A DNA stretch of 64,000 nt from Stereocaulon alpinum (lineage: Eukaryota > Ascomycota > Lecanoromycetes > Lecanorales > Stereocaulaceae). Below are positions 22,186 through 34,279 of the stretch, one piece after another. The notes beneath the pieces are model-generated. The model saw only the letters and a program-made list of their open reading frames with translations, ran no database searches and was not told the DNA's origin. The stretch lies in the NCBI GenBank assembly GCA_018257865.1, contig JAEUBA010000030.1, positions 62,001 to 126,000 of the forward strand. Reading direction: 5' to 3'. Made by a program: the position numbers and the translations under genes. The first letter of the stretch is position 1; each line of letters begins with the position of its first letter.

Positions 22186-24073
22186 TCAGTCTTCTTCCTC
22201 GTTATCAACAAGCCTTGGACCTTCCTGTGAACCACCTGTCCGCTTCTTGGCCCGCCCTGTAATGTCTTGCCAAGTTGCACCAAATCTCCGACCAGTGCTT
22301 GCTAGTAGTCCTTCTTCCTCCTCTTCTTCGGCGTCTTGATCCATTTGGTACTCGTCTAGCTTAGGTGTCCGGACAAGAGATGTAATGAATATGATGAGGT
22401 AGACAGCTATTGATTGTTAGCATTGAATTAGTGAGATGAAGGGGTACCATACCGAAGAAAGCAATTTGAGCCCAGAAGTCCACAGCACCGAAAAAGGAGA
22501 AGTTGATGCTGATACTGTCGAGGAAAGTGCTGCCTACACTGGCCGTACAAACGTTGGCCGCAGCCTGGGACTTAGAAACTTCAGAACACGGCTTGATAGC
22601 TTTTGCATGATGCGTGCAATCAGGCTGTTCATCGGGATGCCGAAGTGGTCGGTCACAGAATGTCTGGGGACCGTAATGAGCGTATTGTGGCGCAACTATC
22701 ATAGCCATAGAATAATTGATCGCAAGAGCCATCAATGTCAACATAACCGTGGCCATAAGGAGCGCTTGAGGCGAGGTGTGGCTTTTCCGAATTTGGAAGA
22801 TCTTAAGCCAGAGGAAGCGGATACCAATGGATGCAATGCCCACAACGGAGCTAGAGAAGAAGAACAGCACAAGGAGTAGAAAGATGACATAGTCGATAGG
22901 GAAGACCTTAGCAGCCTTGACAAAGATCCAATTCATCGGGTTGAAGATGTTGATGTGGCCGAGGACGTAGCCGCAATGGCTCTTGCAGACTGAGTTCTTC
23001 GCTTTGTCGATGAAGGTCAGAAGCATCGACACCCATATAAAGATAGCCACCAGCATCAGTAGGATACCGCCAATCAACTTGATAGGGCGGAAGACAGCTT
23101 CAATTTTCATCCATGTTTTGACTAGCCAGCCATGGCCTTCACCGCTTGCTTCCGCTGCCAGACGCTCACGTCGTATGAGTGTCCGTTCTTCTCTAATAAG
23201 GGCATCAAGTTCTCTGCGGTCCTTTGCGGGAAGACCATCTTCTCGGCCTGCGTTGCGACCTTCTAGTTGACGCTGGCGTTCCCGGTTTCGCTCAAGATCA
23301 GACGCAGTATTGGCAGTAAGGGTGGGAGCAGATACTGCTGGCGCGGATTTGATGAAGGCAATTGGCAATAGAGCAAAGCCTGCTGCTGTGTAGAGGATGT
23401 AGATCAGGGTACCAATAGTGATGAGAAGTCCAAGAGCAAACGAAAGGGCTCGTTCTCCATCTATCAGGACATCTTATTAGCCATATACATGATGCGTCTT
23501 GTCGGAGCACTTACGACCCTCATCCTCTAGGATATGCTTGAAGAAGTCGAGGTCGTAATGGGCACCCTTGCGATCCTTCGCGACAGGCACGAAAAAGCCA
23601 ACCAGGAAGAGTATGACCACCAAGAATATGAATGCTATGGTGTACTTGAAGGCGCCCCATAGGCGTGTCCCAATAGTCTGGGTGCCCTCCTCAGTCGCAA
23701 CCTCATCGTATTCTTCGTACCAAAAGTAAGTGAACGGCACCACTATCAGACATAGTAGAGCATCGAGCGAGTACAGGGTATAGTAGACGATCCTTAGTGT
23801 AAGGGTTATGTTGTCGACCCGGTTCTGGGTAGCCCAGTCTTTCCTGCGACCTAGCTTCGAGGACGTCGTAGAAGAGACCAAGGCTACATCTACAGGCAGC
23901 AGAAGCACCGTTGCCAGCAGTGATGTCAGTGTGAAGATGCACACTATGGTGACGACAGCAGATCTTTCTCTTGGAGCTTGGTAAATGTAGACAAACACTG
24001 AAGCTATGGCGACGACGAGGACCAGCACTACAGCATAAACAACCCATATAAGGGCTGACTGGATAAGAGCCAT
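22186..24073 (-). CDS. LMBD1-like lysosomal/vacuolar cobalamin transporter family protein
   Basis: Exons 24073-23515, 23460-22453 and 22406-22186 give 595 residues. The N-terminus (MALIQSALIWVVYAVVLVLV) starts a series of TM helices. The fungal LMBRD1-type core includes LLLPVDVALVSST, VDNITLTLRIVYYTLYSLDA and FTYFWYEEYDE, then GERALSFALGLLITIGTLIY after the first intron. A cytosolic Arg/Glu-rich coiled-coil-like loop (about 220-290) separates the TM blocks. The last block has VCKSHCGYVLGHINIFNPMN and FPIDYVIFLLLVLFFFSSSV. The third exon, missed by simple ORF calls, adds the final TM and an acidic tail ending in EED. Human LMBD1 helps export cobalamin from lysosomes, and fungal members are annotated by homology only. 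The substrate is uncertain because most fungi do not use B12. Confidence 0.88.
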
Positions 24074-24406
24074 AGCTGCAGCTCTTGCTCCAGAGTGGAT
24101 AGTGAACAGATATGGGAAAACAGGCGATGTGGAATGTTGGACATTGGAGGATTGGAGGATTGGGAGAGCTAGTAGTAGCTTGGGCGGGGGCAGTGTTTTG
24201 GCTTGAAACTTGGTTTAGCGGGGCATCATGATGCATGAACACCCCTGCGCCGATCATTGGTTTGACAGCTCCTAATGTTGTGAGGTAGAGCTCTTCTGCT
24301 CCTTCAACCATCATTCACTTCATTCTGACGCTGCACCAGTTGCCACTTACTTCCCTCTATAACTTACTACTCACCTGATGCTCCCGCTTTCGACTACGAG
24401 ACTGCA
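24074..24406. promoter_or_regulatory. Divergent promoter region, LMBD1-like gene and CFT1
   Basis: 333 bp between divergent start codons. No clear TATA box. The role is inferred from position. Confidence 0.5.
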
Positions 24407-27400
24407 ATGCAATGTTATGCGGAGCTCACACCTCCAACAGCTGTGACACACTCGGTATCACTCCCGTTCCTGTCGCCATCCGCAAACAACCTCATCGTTG
24501 CAAAGTCATCTTTACTCCAGCTCTTCTCCCTGAAATCGGTCATTGCCTCCGCGAGTGACGGAGATCCCAAGGAGGTTGCGCAGATTTCATGGAAGACCCC
24601 GCATAAGGCGCCCAATGGGTCAAAGTTCTCGCTCCCCGACTCTACAACACACGGAGATCGCCTTCCCACCACAAAGCTAGTACTGGTAGCACAGTATGAG
24701 CTATCCGGCACGGTCACCTCTCTTGCCCGCGTCAAGATCCTACAATCCAAGTCTGGAGGTGAGGCTCTACTGGTGGCTTTACGCGACGCCAAGCTTAGTT
24801 TGGTCGAATGGGACCCCGAAAGATTCAGCATATCTACAATATCAATACATTACTATGAGCGCGAGGATATCCTGAGTAGCCCGTGGGAACCGGACCTAGG
24901 ACAATGTGTGAACTATCTGAGCGTGGACCCAAGCAGCAGGTGTGCTGCGCTCAAATTTGGGGCGAGGCACCTGGCTATAATCCCGTTTCACCAGATTGGG
25001 GATGACCTTGTTATGGATGACTACGACCCAGACATTGACGGCGAGCAGCCAGAGAAGAAGCAATCAATATCCAAGGCCATTGCTGATGGAGGTGTGAGTG
25101 AGAAGACACCCTACGCTGCATCTTTCGTGTTGTCTTTGCTGGCTCTCGACCCTTCACTATCACATCCTCTACATCTTACATTCTTGTACGAATACCGCGA
25201 ACCGGCCTTTGGTATACTGTATTCCAAAGTCGTCAGCTCAACAGCTCTGCTTCATGAACGACGTGATAACGTGTGTTACGCCGTCTACACACTTGATCTC
25301 GAGCAGCAGGCTTCTACTACACTTCTCTCTATTAATGACCTTCCATATGATCTTTTTAGAGTGGTTCCGCTGTCAAGATTGGTTGGAGGTGCCCTCTTAA
25401 TAGGCGGCAATGAGTTCATTCACGTCGATCAGTCTGGTAAAACGAACGGCGTTGCCGTTAACGAGTTTGCAAAGCAATCCACCGCATTTGCAATGGCCGA
25501 TCAATCGGACCTGAATATGCGTCTTGAGCATTGCGTCATCAAGCAGCTCGGCTTTGATAATACTGACATGCTGGTAATCCTCAATAGTGGCGAGCTTGCT
25601 GTCCTCTCCTTCAAGGTTGACGGCCGGTCCGTATCCGGGCTATCAGTTTTCCGGGTAAGCGTGGACCACGGAGGCGGTTCTCTCCTCTCTGGCGCGTCAT
25701 GCGCATCATATATTGGCCGTGGAAGAATGTTTATTGGAAGTGAGGACTCAGATTCGCTCGTTCTTGGCTGGTCTCGAAGATCGGACAGGTTGAGAAAACC
25801 CCGAGCTCGTTCAAACATGGACATTGATGGTGACGAGGTTGAATTAGAGTTAGACGAGGAGGACATTGAAGACGACGAAGACGACTTGTATGCTGACAAC
25901 AAACCGGAAGAGAAACTTCAACAGCAGGTGCTCCACTCACGCACCGACCCTGGAGAGGACTACCACTTTCGAATGCACGACTCTATGATGAATTTTGGAC
26001 CTATGACTGACGTTGCTCTGCGGCATTCGCCTCAGGACGTAAATCTTGCGAGAAACGCCGAGTCGCACATTAGTTTATTGACTACGAGTGGGCGGGGGAG
26101 GGCCAGTGGGCTTACAAATTTTGAGCAAGACATAAAACCGAAGTTGGTTGAGCAATTCAGTATCAATAACGCTCAGGGAATTTGGTCTGTTTGCACTAAA
26201 CAGGATCAAGAGCGGGACCTCGAAAATCACTCTCATAATGCGTACAACAATTACATCTTCACAACCGTCACAACAGGGAATTGGGAGGAGAAGCCAGCAG
26301 CTTATGCTATCAAGCCGACAGGCCTTGAAGAAATTCAGGATACCGAGTTCGACGTCGATGCTGGCAATATCATTAACTTTGGTACAATCAACAGTGGTTC
26401 AAGAATAGTCCAGGTATCACAAAACGAGGTGCGCACTTACGATGAAGGTAAGTCTGTCCTTTTTCTTCCACGTCGTCGTTGCAGCGTTATCTTGAAACAG
26501 TCGGCGCAGATCTATAAGAGTACCCATTACCGTAAATATATCACTTTGGGTATAGGTCTCTGGGCACGAGTTGTCGGTAGCCTAAGCTGTGGGACTTGGG
26601 TATCTTTGCCAGCGAAGGTAGTTTTGCTGTGTCCAATATTGTCCGATAGCATCAATAAAATGCCTTGTTCACAATTAGCCCACTGTATCCGTCATGCTTG
26701 CCGTGCCAAATCGAGATGTATAGTGTGCGCCTGACCAAATCGCTGACTTATCCCAGACCTTGGTCTTGCGCAGATAGTTCCATTGACGGATGAAGAAAGC
26801 GATGTTGAGCCAGCAAAAGTCATCAGCGCGAGTTTTGCAGATCCCTACGTGCTGCTTATACGAGATGACTTTAGCGCCATGATTCTTTCAGAAGATGGTG
26901 GCGATCTCGATGAAGTTACCAAAGGCAATGCACTTAGAGAGGGCAAATGGCTCTCTGGTTCGCTGTACGAGGATTCCAATGACGTGCTGCGTTTGGAGTT
27001 TCCAGAAGAAAGCGAAGATGAAGCTGGCAATGTTCTCTTGTTTCTCCTGAGCATCACAGGAGGCTTACAGGTCCGTCAGACATTATCAGCATCACCTGTT
27101 CATCTTACCTACCTTACAGGTGTCTATACGATCTGCACTATCGCTGACCAGAACACTAGGTCTTCCGGCTACCAAACCTACATAAGCCGGTCTATGTTGC
27201 AGACGGCTTGAGCTTCCTACCTCCTTTCTTGTCTACGGAGTTCGCGATTCGTCGTTCATCTGCCAAGGAAGCTTTAATTGAGATCCTGATGACAGAGCTT
27301 GGAGACTCAACGCACAAGTCCCCTTACCTAATTGTAAGCCAAAAGTAAATAAAGGCATAGCTCAGTTGCTGACGCGGGTTTAACAGCTTCGCTCCACGAG

Positions 27401-29359
27401 CAACGATCTTATTATATACCAGCCATACCAATCACCTATCGAAGGGAGCAAAGACACCGCCCTTCGGTTTCTTAAGATTTCCAACCCGCATATACCAAAA
27501 GAACCCGCCGACGACTCGCTTGATGATGAGCTACCGAAGCGTCCTCCGCCACCCCGAGCGCTACACGATGTTGGCGGCTACAGCACAGTATTCGTGCCAG
27601 GATCATCCCCGAGCTTCATCATCAAGTCTGCCACAAGTCCACCGCAAGTCATTTGTGTCAGCGAAACTGCAGTGAAGAGCCTCACTGAATTTCACACTGC
27701 GAGTTGTTCGAGAGGGTTCCTTTACATTAATGTAGAGGTGCGTTAGACATCACAAAGCACAAGAGATATCTGCTGACCGCATCAGGGCAAAACCTGCGCT
27801 GCACAGTTGCCGCTGCACAGCCAGTACGACACTGGCTGGGTGACAAGGAGAGTGCCACTTGGCGAAGAAGTCCATGCACTCAGCTACCATGAAGCGAAAG
27901 ATGCCTATGTCCTCGGAACAAGTACCATCGTCGATTTCAAGCTGCCCGAGGACGAGTTCCACCATCAATGGAGTGCTGAAGGTGTGCTCAACTACTGTAC
28001 CCAGGCCATGAAGCTCGGCTGACATCTCCAGACACCACATTCCTCCCTCAAGCAGAACAAGGCTCAATCAAATTACTAGATGGCAAGACCCTTTCCATCA
28101 TCGGCGAGTAAGGCTACACCGGAAGCATATATGATGAAACAATCATTAACGTAGCCAGACATCATCTCGACTCCTATGAAGTAGTAACAACAATCAAAAC
28201 CCTCTCCCTCGAAGTCTCAGAACACACCCACGAACGTCAAGATCTCGTCGCAGTAGGCACAGCCCTCGTCCGCGGCGAAGACCTCGCTTCAACAGGCCAC
28301 CTCTACATCTTCGGCGTCATAGACGTAGTGCCTGAGCCTGATCACCCAGAGACCGGCCGTGCTCTAAAGCTCATCGCGAAAGAGGAAGTGAAAGGAGCTG
28401 TGACCGCTCTGTCGGGCATTGGTACCCAAGGCTTCTTACTCGTGGCCCAAGGACAGAAATGTATGGTACGAGGCCTGAAAGAAGATGGGACACTGTTGCC
28501 AGTCGCATTCATGGATATGCAATGCTACGTCAGCGTTGCCAAAGAGCTGCCGGAGACGGGACTGTGCTTGATGGCAGATGCGGTGAAGGGTGTGTGGTTT
28601 ACTGGATACATGGTACGTCTCTTGCCCATCACGAAACGAGCTAGTAGCAAGACTGACACCTGCTCAATAGGAAGAACCCTACCAACTCCGCCTCTTCGGC
28701 AAATCACCGCACCACATCGAAGTCATAGCCGGCGATTTCCTTCCAGATGGCAAACAGCTCTACATAGTAGTAGCAGACGCAGACTGCAACATCCACATCC
28801 TACAATTCGATCCCGAACGTACGCCTACCCTCCCCATCACCTCCCTTCCTCTCTCCCATCCGAACTCTATACTAACCAACCCCCCCCAGACCCCAAAACC
28901 CTCTCCGGCCAACGCCTCCTCCACCACACAACATTCCACACATCCCACTACCCCTCAACCCTAACCCTCCTTCCCCCCCACTCCTCCCCAACCCAAACCA
29001 CCTCTCCCCCATCCCCCATCCTCCTAACCACCCAAACCGGCACCCTAGCCCTCCTAACGCCCCTCTCCCCCCCAGCCCACCGAACCCTCAGCTCCCTGCA
29101 ATCCCATCTCCAAAACACGCTCCCGCACGCACTGGGATTGAATCCGCGCTCGTACAGAGTGCCTTCGGCTGGGACGGTCGGGGTCGCTGATGGGGCGGGG
29201 ATGGGGAGGGGGGGGATTGTTGATGGGGGGGTTGTTAGGCGGTGGTTGGAGGGGGGGAGTTGGAGGCGGTGGGGGGGTGGTGGGGATAGCGTGGGGGGTG
29301 GGGAGGCGGGGGAGGTTAGGGGGTTGTTGAGGGGGGTGGGGGGGAGGGGCGTGTTTTGA
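24407..29359 (+). CDS. CFT1: Cleavage and polyadenylation specificity factor subunit CFT1
   Basis: Large beta-propeller scaffold of the nuclear mRNA 3'-end processing complex. The N-terminus MQCYAELTPPTAVTHSVSLP is the family signature and fixes the start. Nine exons give about 1,400 residues. Later conserved stretches are VEPAKVISASFADPYVLLIR, GYSTVFVPGSSPSFII, LPLHSQYDTGWVTRRVPLGE, LKLIAKEEVKGAVTALSGIG and MDMQCYVSVAKELP (CPSF-A domain), then IVDGGVVRRWLE at the C-terminus. An acidic run (about 485-500) sits in the middle. The first intron (26448-26756) is 309 nt while the rest are 50-90 nt. An in-frame TAA near 28109 is removed by a 51-nt intron (GTAAGG..GCCAG), so the gene is not broken. 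From 28851 the sense strand is nearly G-free, and after 29150 it is extremely G-rich, which turns the C-terminus into Gly/Arg/Trp-rich sequence. Confidence 0.92.
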
Positions 29360-29725
29360 TGGTGTGGGTGATGTGGACATGGTGATTTCTGGGTGCGGAG
29401 GTTTGATGGCATGGTTTGGTTTTTCTATTTGAGTAGTGGTAGGGCTGGATACTTGAAATCTCTTAAAATGCTGTTTACACATGCTTCATTTTCTCGGGAC
29501 TGGTATTTGCACTAGTTACACCCCATCTGGGTGATATGCCGACGTTAGCCAGCTATGCTGGTAGCAAGTGGCGTTCTGCAAATAAGCGGCCGCAGTATGA
29601 GTGCGCAGTCTGTCGTAATTCTTGCTGACGAGGTCGCGCGCTCTGCCTAGAGATGCTGAGTCGATAATTGAGGCTTTCTCCGAGCCAAAAATTGTTCATG
29701 TACCGTAATACCACCAAGGCCGCTC
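29360..29725. other. Convergent intergenic region
   Basis: 366 bp between CFT1 and the coiled-coil gene, tail-to-tail. G-rich up to about 29420, mixed after. No gene. Confidence 0.6.
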
Positions 29726-30577
29726 TCAGGTACCGCTCAACAGCGCCAACGCACTCTCGAACGCCTTGACAACTTTGACATCTGCCATCATCAGTACACA
29801 CGCTTGCACCTTCTCGACCCACAGGGCGTTAAGCTTACAATGCGTCCTCTTCTCCTCCAGACTCTTCTCTTCCTGCTGTACGAAAGCTACGCGTGTTCGT
29901 AGGCTTGTAGGAGTCAGCTAGATCGCGGGCATGGGTGCAAATGGTGAGGAGAAAGATTAGACATACCGCTTCCCCGCGCGTTGCTCTTCGTGTATTGAGC
30001 CTGTTGCTACCCATGATTTGAAGACCTGCTATCGGTTAGCCTCGGCTGCACTTCCGCTACGGTAACACTGCAGACACAACGTTGCCAGCAGCATGGAGGG
30101 AGGATTGACTTGAAGTAGCTCATTAAACTCGTCCTGAATCCCATCCTCGCGCTTCCTACATACTTCCATCTCAGCATGGAACCTCTCCTCCAGCTGCACC
30201 CAATCGTAGGCTTCAAGTGCAGCCTTAGCATCACTTGGATTGTGCTCCTGTGGTGGTGGATGCTGATCATTCTGCCCGGTCTGAGTGTTGGAAGCGAGAG
30301 TATTGTTGTTAGTGATGTGGGGAGACGCGTCCGTTTTGGAGCTGGGTGGCTGCACTGACGACGAGCGGTGCCGCGATGATGAGGTGTCTGATGGATCTTG
30401 CGTGTCTGAAGCTGGCCGAATTTCTGTTTCTGGTGCTGGTTGAGCTGATGTTGGCGTTGGGGATGGCATACGTTCGTTATCGGCGTTATCCTGGTCACTC
30501 CCAATTGGCTTTGACGCCTCCGATTGTTCTTGTGAAGGAGATGGTGACATGATTGATGGAATGTGTAGACGGGACAA
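29726..30577 (-). CDS. Conserved coiled-coil protein, function unknown
   Basis: Four exons joined by hand. The first runs from 30577 (alternative Met at 30550) and encodes a Ser/Pro/Gln-rich disordered region of about 110 residues, then AALEAYDWVQLEERFHAEME and RKREDGIQDEFNELLQ. Short introns then join VFKSWVATGSIHEEQRAGK, RLRTRVAFVQQEEKSLEEKR and THYVKVVKAFESALALLSGT before a TGA at 29726. The three introns fall at frame-restoring positions, and the joined product forms one continuous amphipathic helix. That argues for a real gene even though single frames look poor. The layout (disordered N-terminus, one long helix, conserved ..VVKAFESALALL end) suggests a subunit of a larger complex, for instance a kinetochore or spindle-pole component; that is speculation. 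I do not recognise a named family. Confidence 0.65.
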
Positions 30578-31344
30578 CGAAGCTGCGACAAGAAAAGGTG
30601 GAAGGCGTTGAGAGAGGGGAATCAGCTTGGTTTCTTGACGTTGATGTAGATCAAATAGAAAGCAGAGCTAAGAAGATGTTTGAGATGAATAGGCGGCTAT
30701 CAACGGAAGAGGTTGCCTATAGTGAGAAAGAGAGATACGAAGTCGATGGTCCTACCAATGGCAATGCCTAGTCTATAGGAATAGAGGTCCGTGGAAACCT
30801 GAAACGTGGAGGGTTAAGAGATGTTCGGTGCACATTTCTGCAGCTATGGTAATACCACATTGTGTAGTCATATCACTTGCCCGTCTGACTGTTTACCCGT
30901 CGAGCGCGTCTAGTCCGTTCGCATGTAAAGACCAAGGATGATAAAGGTGCCACTTTTTAATGCGTGGAAAGCTCAAGTGACACGGAAGAGAGTAATCTTG
31001 ATATGAAAATATGAGAGTCATGTTTGCATTGAGTCGTATGCCATCGACAACCTGGCAACGGGCTCAAGTTTGTTAAATAGGTAAGAAAAGAGCGTTACCC
31101 ACGCTGCAAAGGTAGACTGCGCCTAGTGGACGTACATCGGGTAAAGTCTCCCACTTACATGCTCGGGTAGTAATTAGCAAGACAAGTTCACAGCAAGCCT
31201 GCGTAAGTGGCAAAGCAAGGAGTATCATGCGCCAATATTTCCTTGCCATAATTCGTTTGTTGATAACAGCTCATATGCCACCCTGATCAGATTCTGACTG
31301 AATGGTTAATAATCCCCAGCGTGTCAGCATAGACCTTGGAAAAT
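30578..31344. other. Intergenic region
   Basis: 767 bp between two minus-strand genes. Short ORFs without motifs. It should contain the promoter of the coiled-coil gene and the 3' UTR of the dehydrogenase gene. Confidence 0.5.
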
Positions 31345-32619
31345 CTAGTATCCCCTCTTCCTATTCACCACATTGATCATCTTCTCCCCCCTTTCTCTCC
31401 TGCCCAGATTCACTTCCAGAACCTGGAATGCCCTATCCACATATTTGGCTGACAATCCAGAAATATGAGGGGTAATGATACAATTTGGTGCATCCCATAA
31501 CGGATCATCTTTAGGCAGAGGTTCGGGATCCGTAACATCAAGTGCTGCGCCTCGAAGGCCGCCACCCCCATCCCCACGCTTCAAGGGATGGTTATCTGCA
31601 TATTTCTGCAGAGCCTCAAGAAGAGCCGACTGCTTGATGATCTGCCCACGAGATATGTTACTGATGAAAGCATTGCGCTTGCCAAGAATCTTGAATTCCT
31701 CTTCAGCTATGAAGTGTGTTGTCTCCTCTGTCAGGGGAACGCTGATGAGTAGATGGTCGATATCCTGCGACAGGAAATGATGAAGACTTTGCTTATCCAG
31801 TCCGCTGTACCAAGCGGAGGGTATCGAGCCATCTGGATCTCCTGTCCCGGGCACAATGAACCCTTTATCGTGTTTCGATTCCGGCGTAGTACGTGGTGAA
31901 GCAGTGTAGGCGATCACATCCATGCCCATTGCTTTTCCCACCCTTGCAACCTGTCGCCCAATGCTCCCATATCCTAGCACAGCAAGCCTCTCGCCCACCT
32001 TATCCCTTACTGTGTTGAGTATAGGTTCGAGTGCGCCTTTACCCCACTTGTGGTCGACTTGCCAAGAGTGTAGGAGAGAGTAGTGATGGGAGTGAGCAAG
32101 GGCGGTTAGGATGACCCATTCTGAGATTTGAGGCCCATGTATGCCAGAGGACGTCGTTAAAGTGATGTCTGTGGAGGTATAGATTGGGGAGTTGGCAATA
32201 TGGTTGGTGCCGGCGGAGAAGAAATGGATGAGCTCTGGCGATCAGGTCAGGTCGTTTGCTGGGATGTAACGGAGACATGGACATACGAAGCTTGGGACAG
32301 TCTTCCGGCGAGGGCGGAATCGCCGAGAGGGTGACTAAGATTGTGGCATCTTTGTAGAAATCTTCCAATCACACGCGACGTCGCATGTTAGCAACAATCT
32401 TCTGATGTGCTAGTCGTGGTAATTGCTCATTGGAGAGGCTCAGTAATAACCTTTAGGTATATCCTCTACACCCTTCCACGGCGTGTCTGTGAAGACCAAT
32501 CTCTTGAACGTGATCTTGATCTGGGGATGATTTTTCTTGATTCTTTCGAAGATCTCTGTAGGCTCTTTGAAGGGAAGAATGACCAGGAGATTCTCCGGCT
32601 CATGGCCAGCGTCGCCCAT
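31345..32619 (-). CDS. D-isomer-specific 2-hydroxyacid dehydrogenase
   Basis: NAD(P)-dependent interconversion of 2-hydroxy and 2-oxo acids. Start at 32619 (MGDAGHEPENLLVILPFKEP). Two introns join DIPK to DFYKDATILVTLSAIP and then PKL to QLIHFFSAGTNHIANS. The Rossmann part has LAVLGYGSIGRQVARVGKAM (GxGxxG), VPLTEETTHFI, the substrate Arg in ISNISRGQII, the Glu-containing segment DVTDPEPLPKDDPLWD and the catalytic His in CIITPHISGLS. It is about 370 residues, a little longer than usual because of an inserted segment (SKHDKGFIVPGTGDPDG) after the cofactor-binding fold. No targeting signal is visible, so it is probably cytosolic. Fungal relatives include glyoxylate/hydroxypyruvate reductase-like enzymes; the substrate cannot be read from the sequence. 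Confidence 0.9.
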
Positions 32620-34279
32620 AATCGTGGATGCGAGTAAAGCGAGTCGTGAGGATGCAATTGTGAGCCGTTGGGGAACACGGGAAGGGGAAGATTACTGTAG
32701 GGTCGTCTAAATTGAATTGTATACACTTGGACGCAATATGCTAGCTGTATACAGGGTTGATGGTGGTCGTGGGAGTCTAGCTTGCAGATTGTTAAGCCCC
32801 AATCTGCCAAGCCAAACCATTGAATGGCGTCATCGTCCAGGTACCATTCACGATTCAAAACAGCAAACATCTTACCTTATAGATTAACGTTTGCTTCAGT
32901 TTCTATCTTTTCTCGCACTCCACCAACCCTCGTGAAAAACGCCTCATGTCTGACTGCTGTTTTACTTTGATACCATCCACCCTCTTCACCCCCACATGAC
33001 CTCCATGACCCCGTATCAACCCTCTCGAATCTTCCCAAATTTGTCCCTTTCCCTTGCAAGACAATCGAACGAAGATCTCCCGTTGGACGCGCCATCACAG
33101 CAATGGCTACACCCATTACAGATACGGTTGGTACCTAACTACCCAATTAGGGCAGATAACCTCCAGATTAGCCATCCAACTTGTAGAAGTACTTATCCTT
33201 TCTTCCGACATAAACAACGCTTGTACGGCTGTTTGCGGATAGATTTAGCGAGGAGAGGAGGCGGAGTATCGGGAGGGGGGGTTGGAACAGACGAAGATCT
33301 GTTCTGGATGCGGCTTTTTGGAGATGGGGCAGGAGTGGGAGGAAGTGGGATGAGTGGGGTGAGTGGCAATGGAGGTATCTGAGTTGAGCAAAATGAATAA
33401 AACAGTGGAAATGAATCTCGAAGCGAGTAAGAACTAAACACGCATTCGAGAGAAATATATGAGGGCGGCTTGCGCAGTCGCTGTCGGGTGGCATTACCTT
33501 CAATTGGTAAGTGTAGGATGGGAAGAGATGCCGAAAGGCCACATCCCCACCAAGGCTGTAATTCCATTGCGGACTCGATATTCAACGTCTGTAGTGGATT
33601 CCAGTTCTTCACAGCTTTTTAAGGAGCCCCACTGCCCAACGCTTGCTTTTGTGAGATTACCATCTTCACTACTCCAATGCTGCCGGAAAGCTTCCTCCCA
33701 AACACTGAAGCCTGCCATAATGATACCAGGAGAGCAATTTGGGCAGCCGTACATGCCCACGTACGCATGAGGATTATCTTAGATAACAGTATCAGAGTCG
33801 AGTGGAGGACCGCCGGCTACATGACCCCCCACGGTCATGCGGACGATCCCGGACAGGTCAAAGATATGCTGCTGTGGAATCTCCCTAGCCGCCTTTCTAG
33901 AATCCCATCAAAATGTTCAGATCACCATAGCATATCATGTTGTCGAGCACCTCCACAACAAACCCAGGTAGGAGCTGGCAGACGCAAATGCAGCTCGATG
34001 CGGCTTGCCGGCTGCGGCAATAGCCCTCCCCCACAAACGCAGGAGAATTACGTGGGTTCGGCTGTGGACTTTTATCCGAGACGGACGTAAACAAGCGCAG
34101 AATGTCCACTACCCCACACGCCAGATTCGAGCAGAACACATTGTACACGAAAATCGCTGAATGAAATTTTTCATTTGCAAGTACTAGGTAGGATCGCTCC
34201 TGAATGTGTGTATCATTGACAACCAACGGGATCGCTTGCTTAAACAAAAGTGAATAAAAATACCTCCCAAGAACTATTA
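32620..34279. other. 1.7 kb region without a supported gene
   Basis: Several overlapping short ORFs exist, but none shows a family motif or a splice-joined extension. The best is a minus-strand 86-codon ORF at 33500-33760 (MGMYGCPNCSPGIIMAGFSV at its start). I regard it as unproven. The left end should be the dehydrogenase promoter. Confidence 0.45.

Noticed and set aside
28080..28160. In-frame TAA in CFT1 that could mean a pseudogene
   Set aside because: A 51-nt intron with GTAAGG donor and GCCAG acceptor removes it and restores the conserved SYEVVTTIKTLSLEVSE register.
29054..29482. 142-codon minus-strand Pro-rich ORF across the CFT1 end
   Set aside because: It arises from G-rich sense sequence read on the opposite strand; only homopolymer-like composition.
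30007..30591. 194-codon minus-strand ORF overlapping the coiled-coil gene
   Set aside because: Arg/His/Gln-rich alternative frame; the frame starting at 30577 links to conserved-looking downstream exons and this one does not.
33193..33612. 139-codon minus-strand ORF
   Set aside because: Pro/Ser-rich C-terminal half from C-rich DNA, overlapped by several other ORFs; no motif or splice partner.
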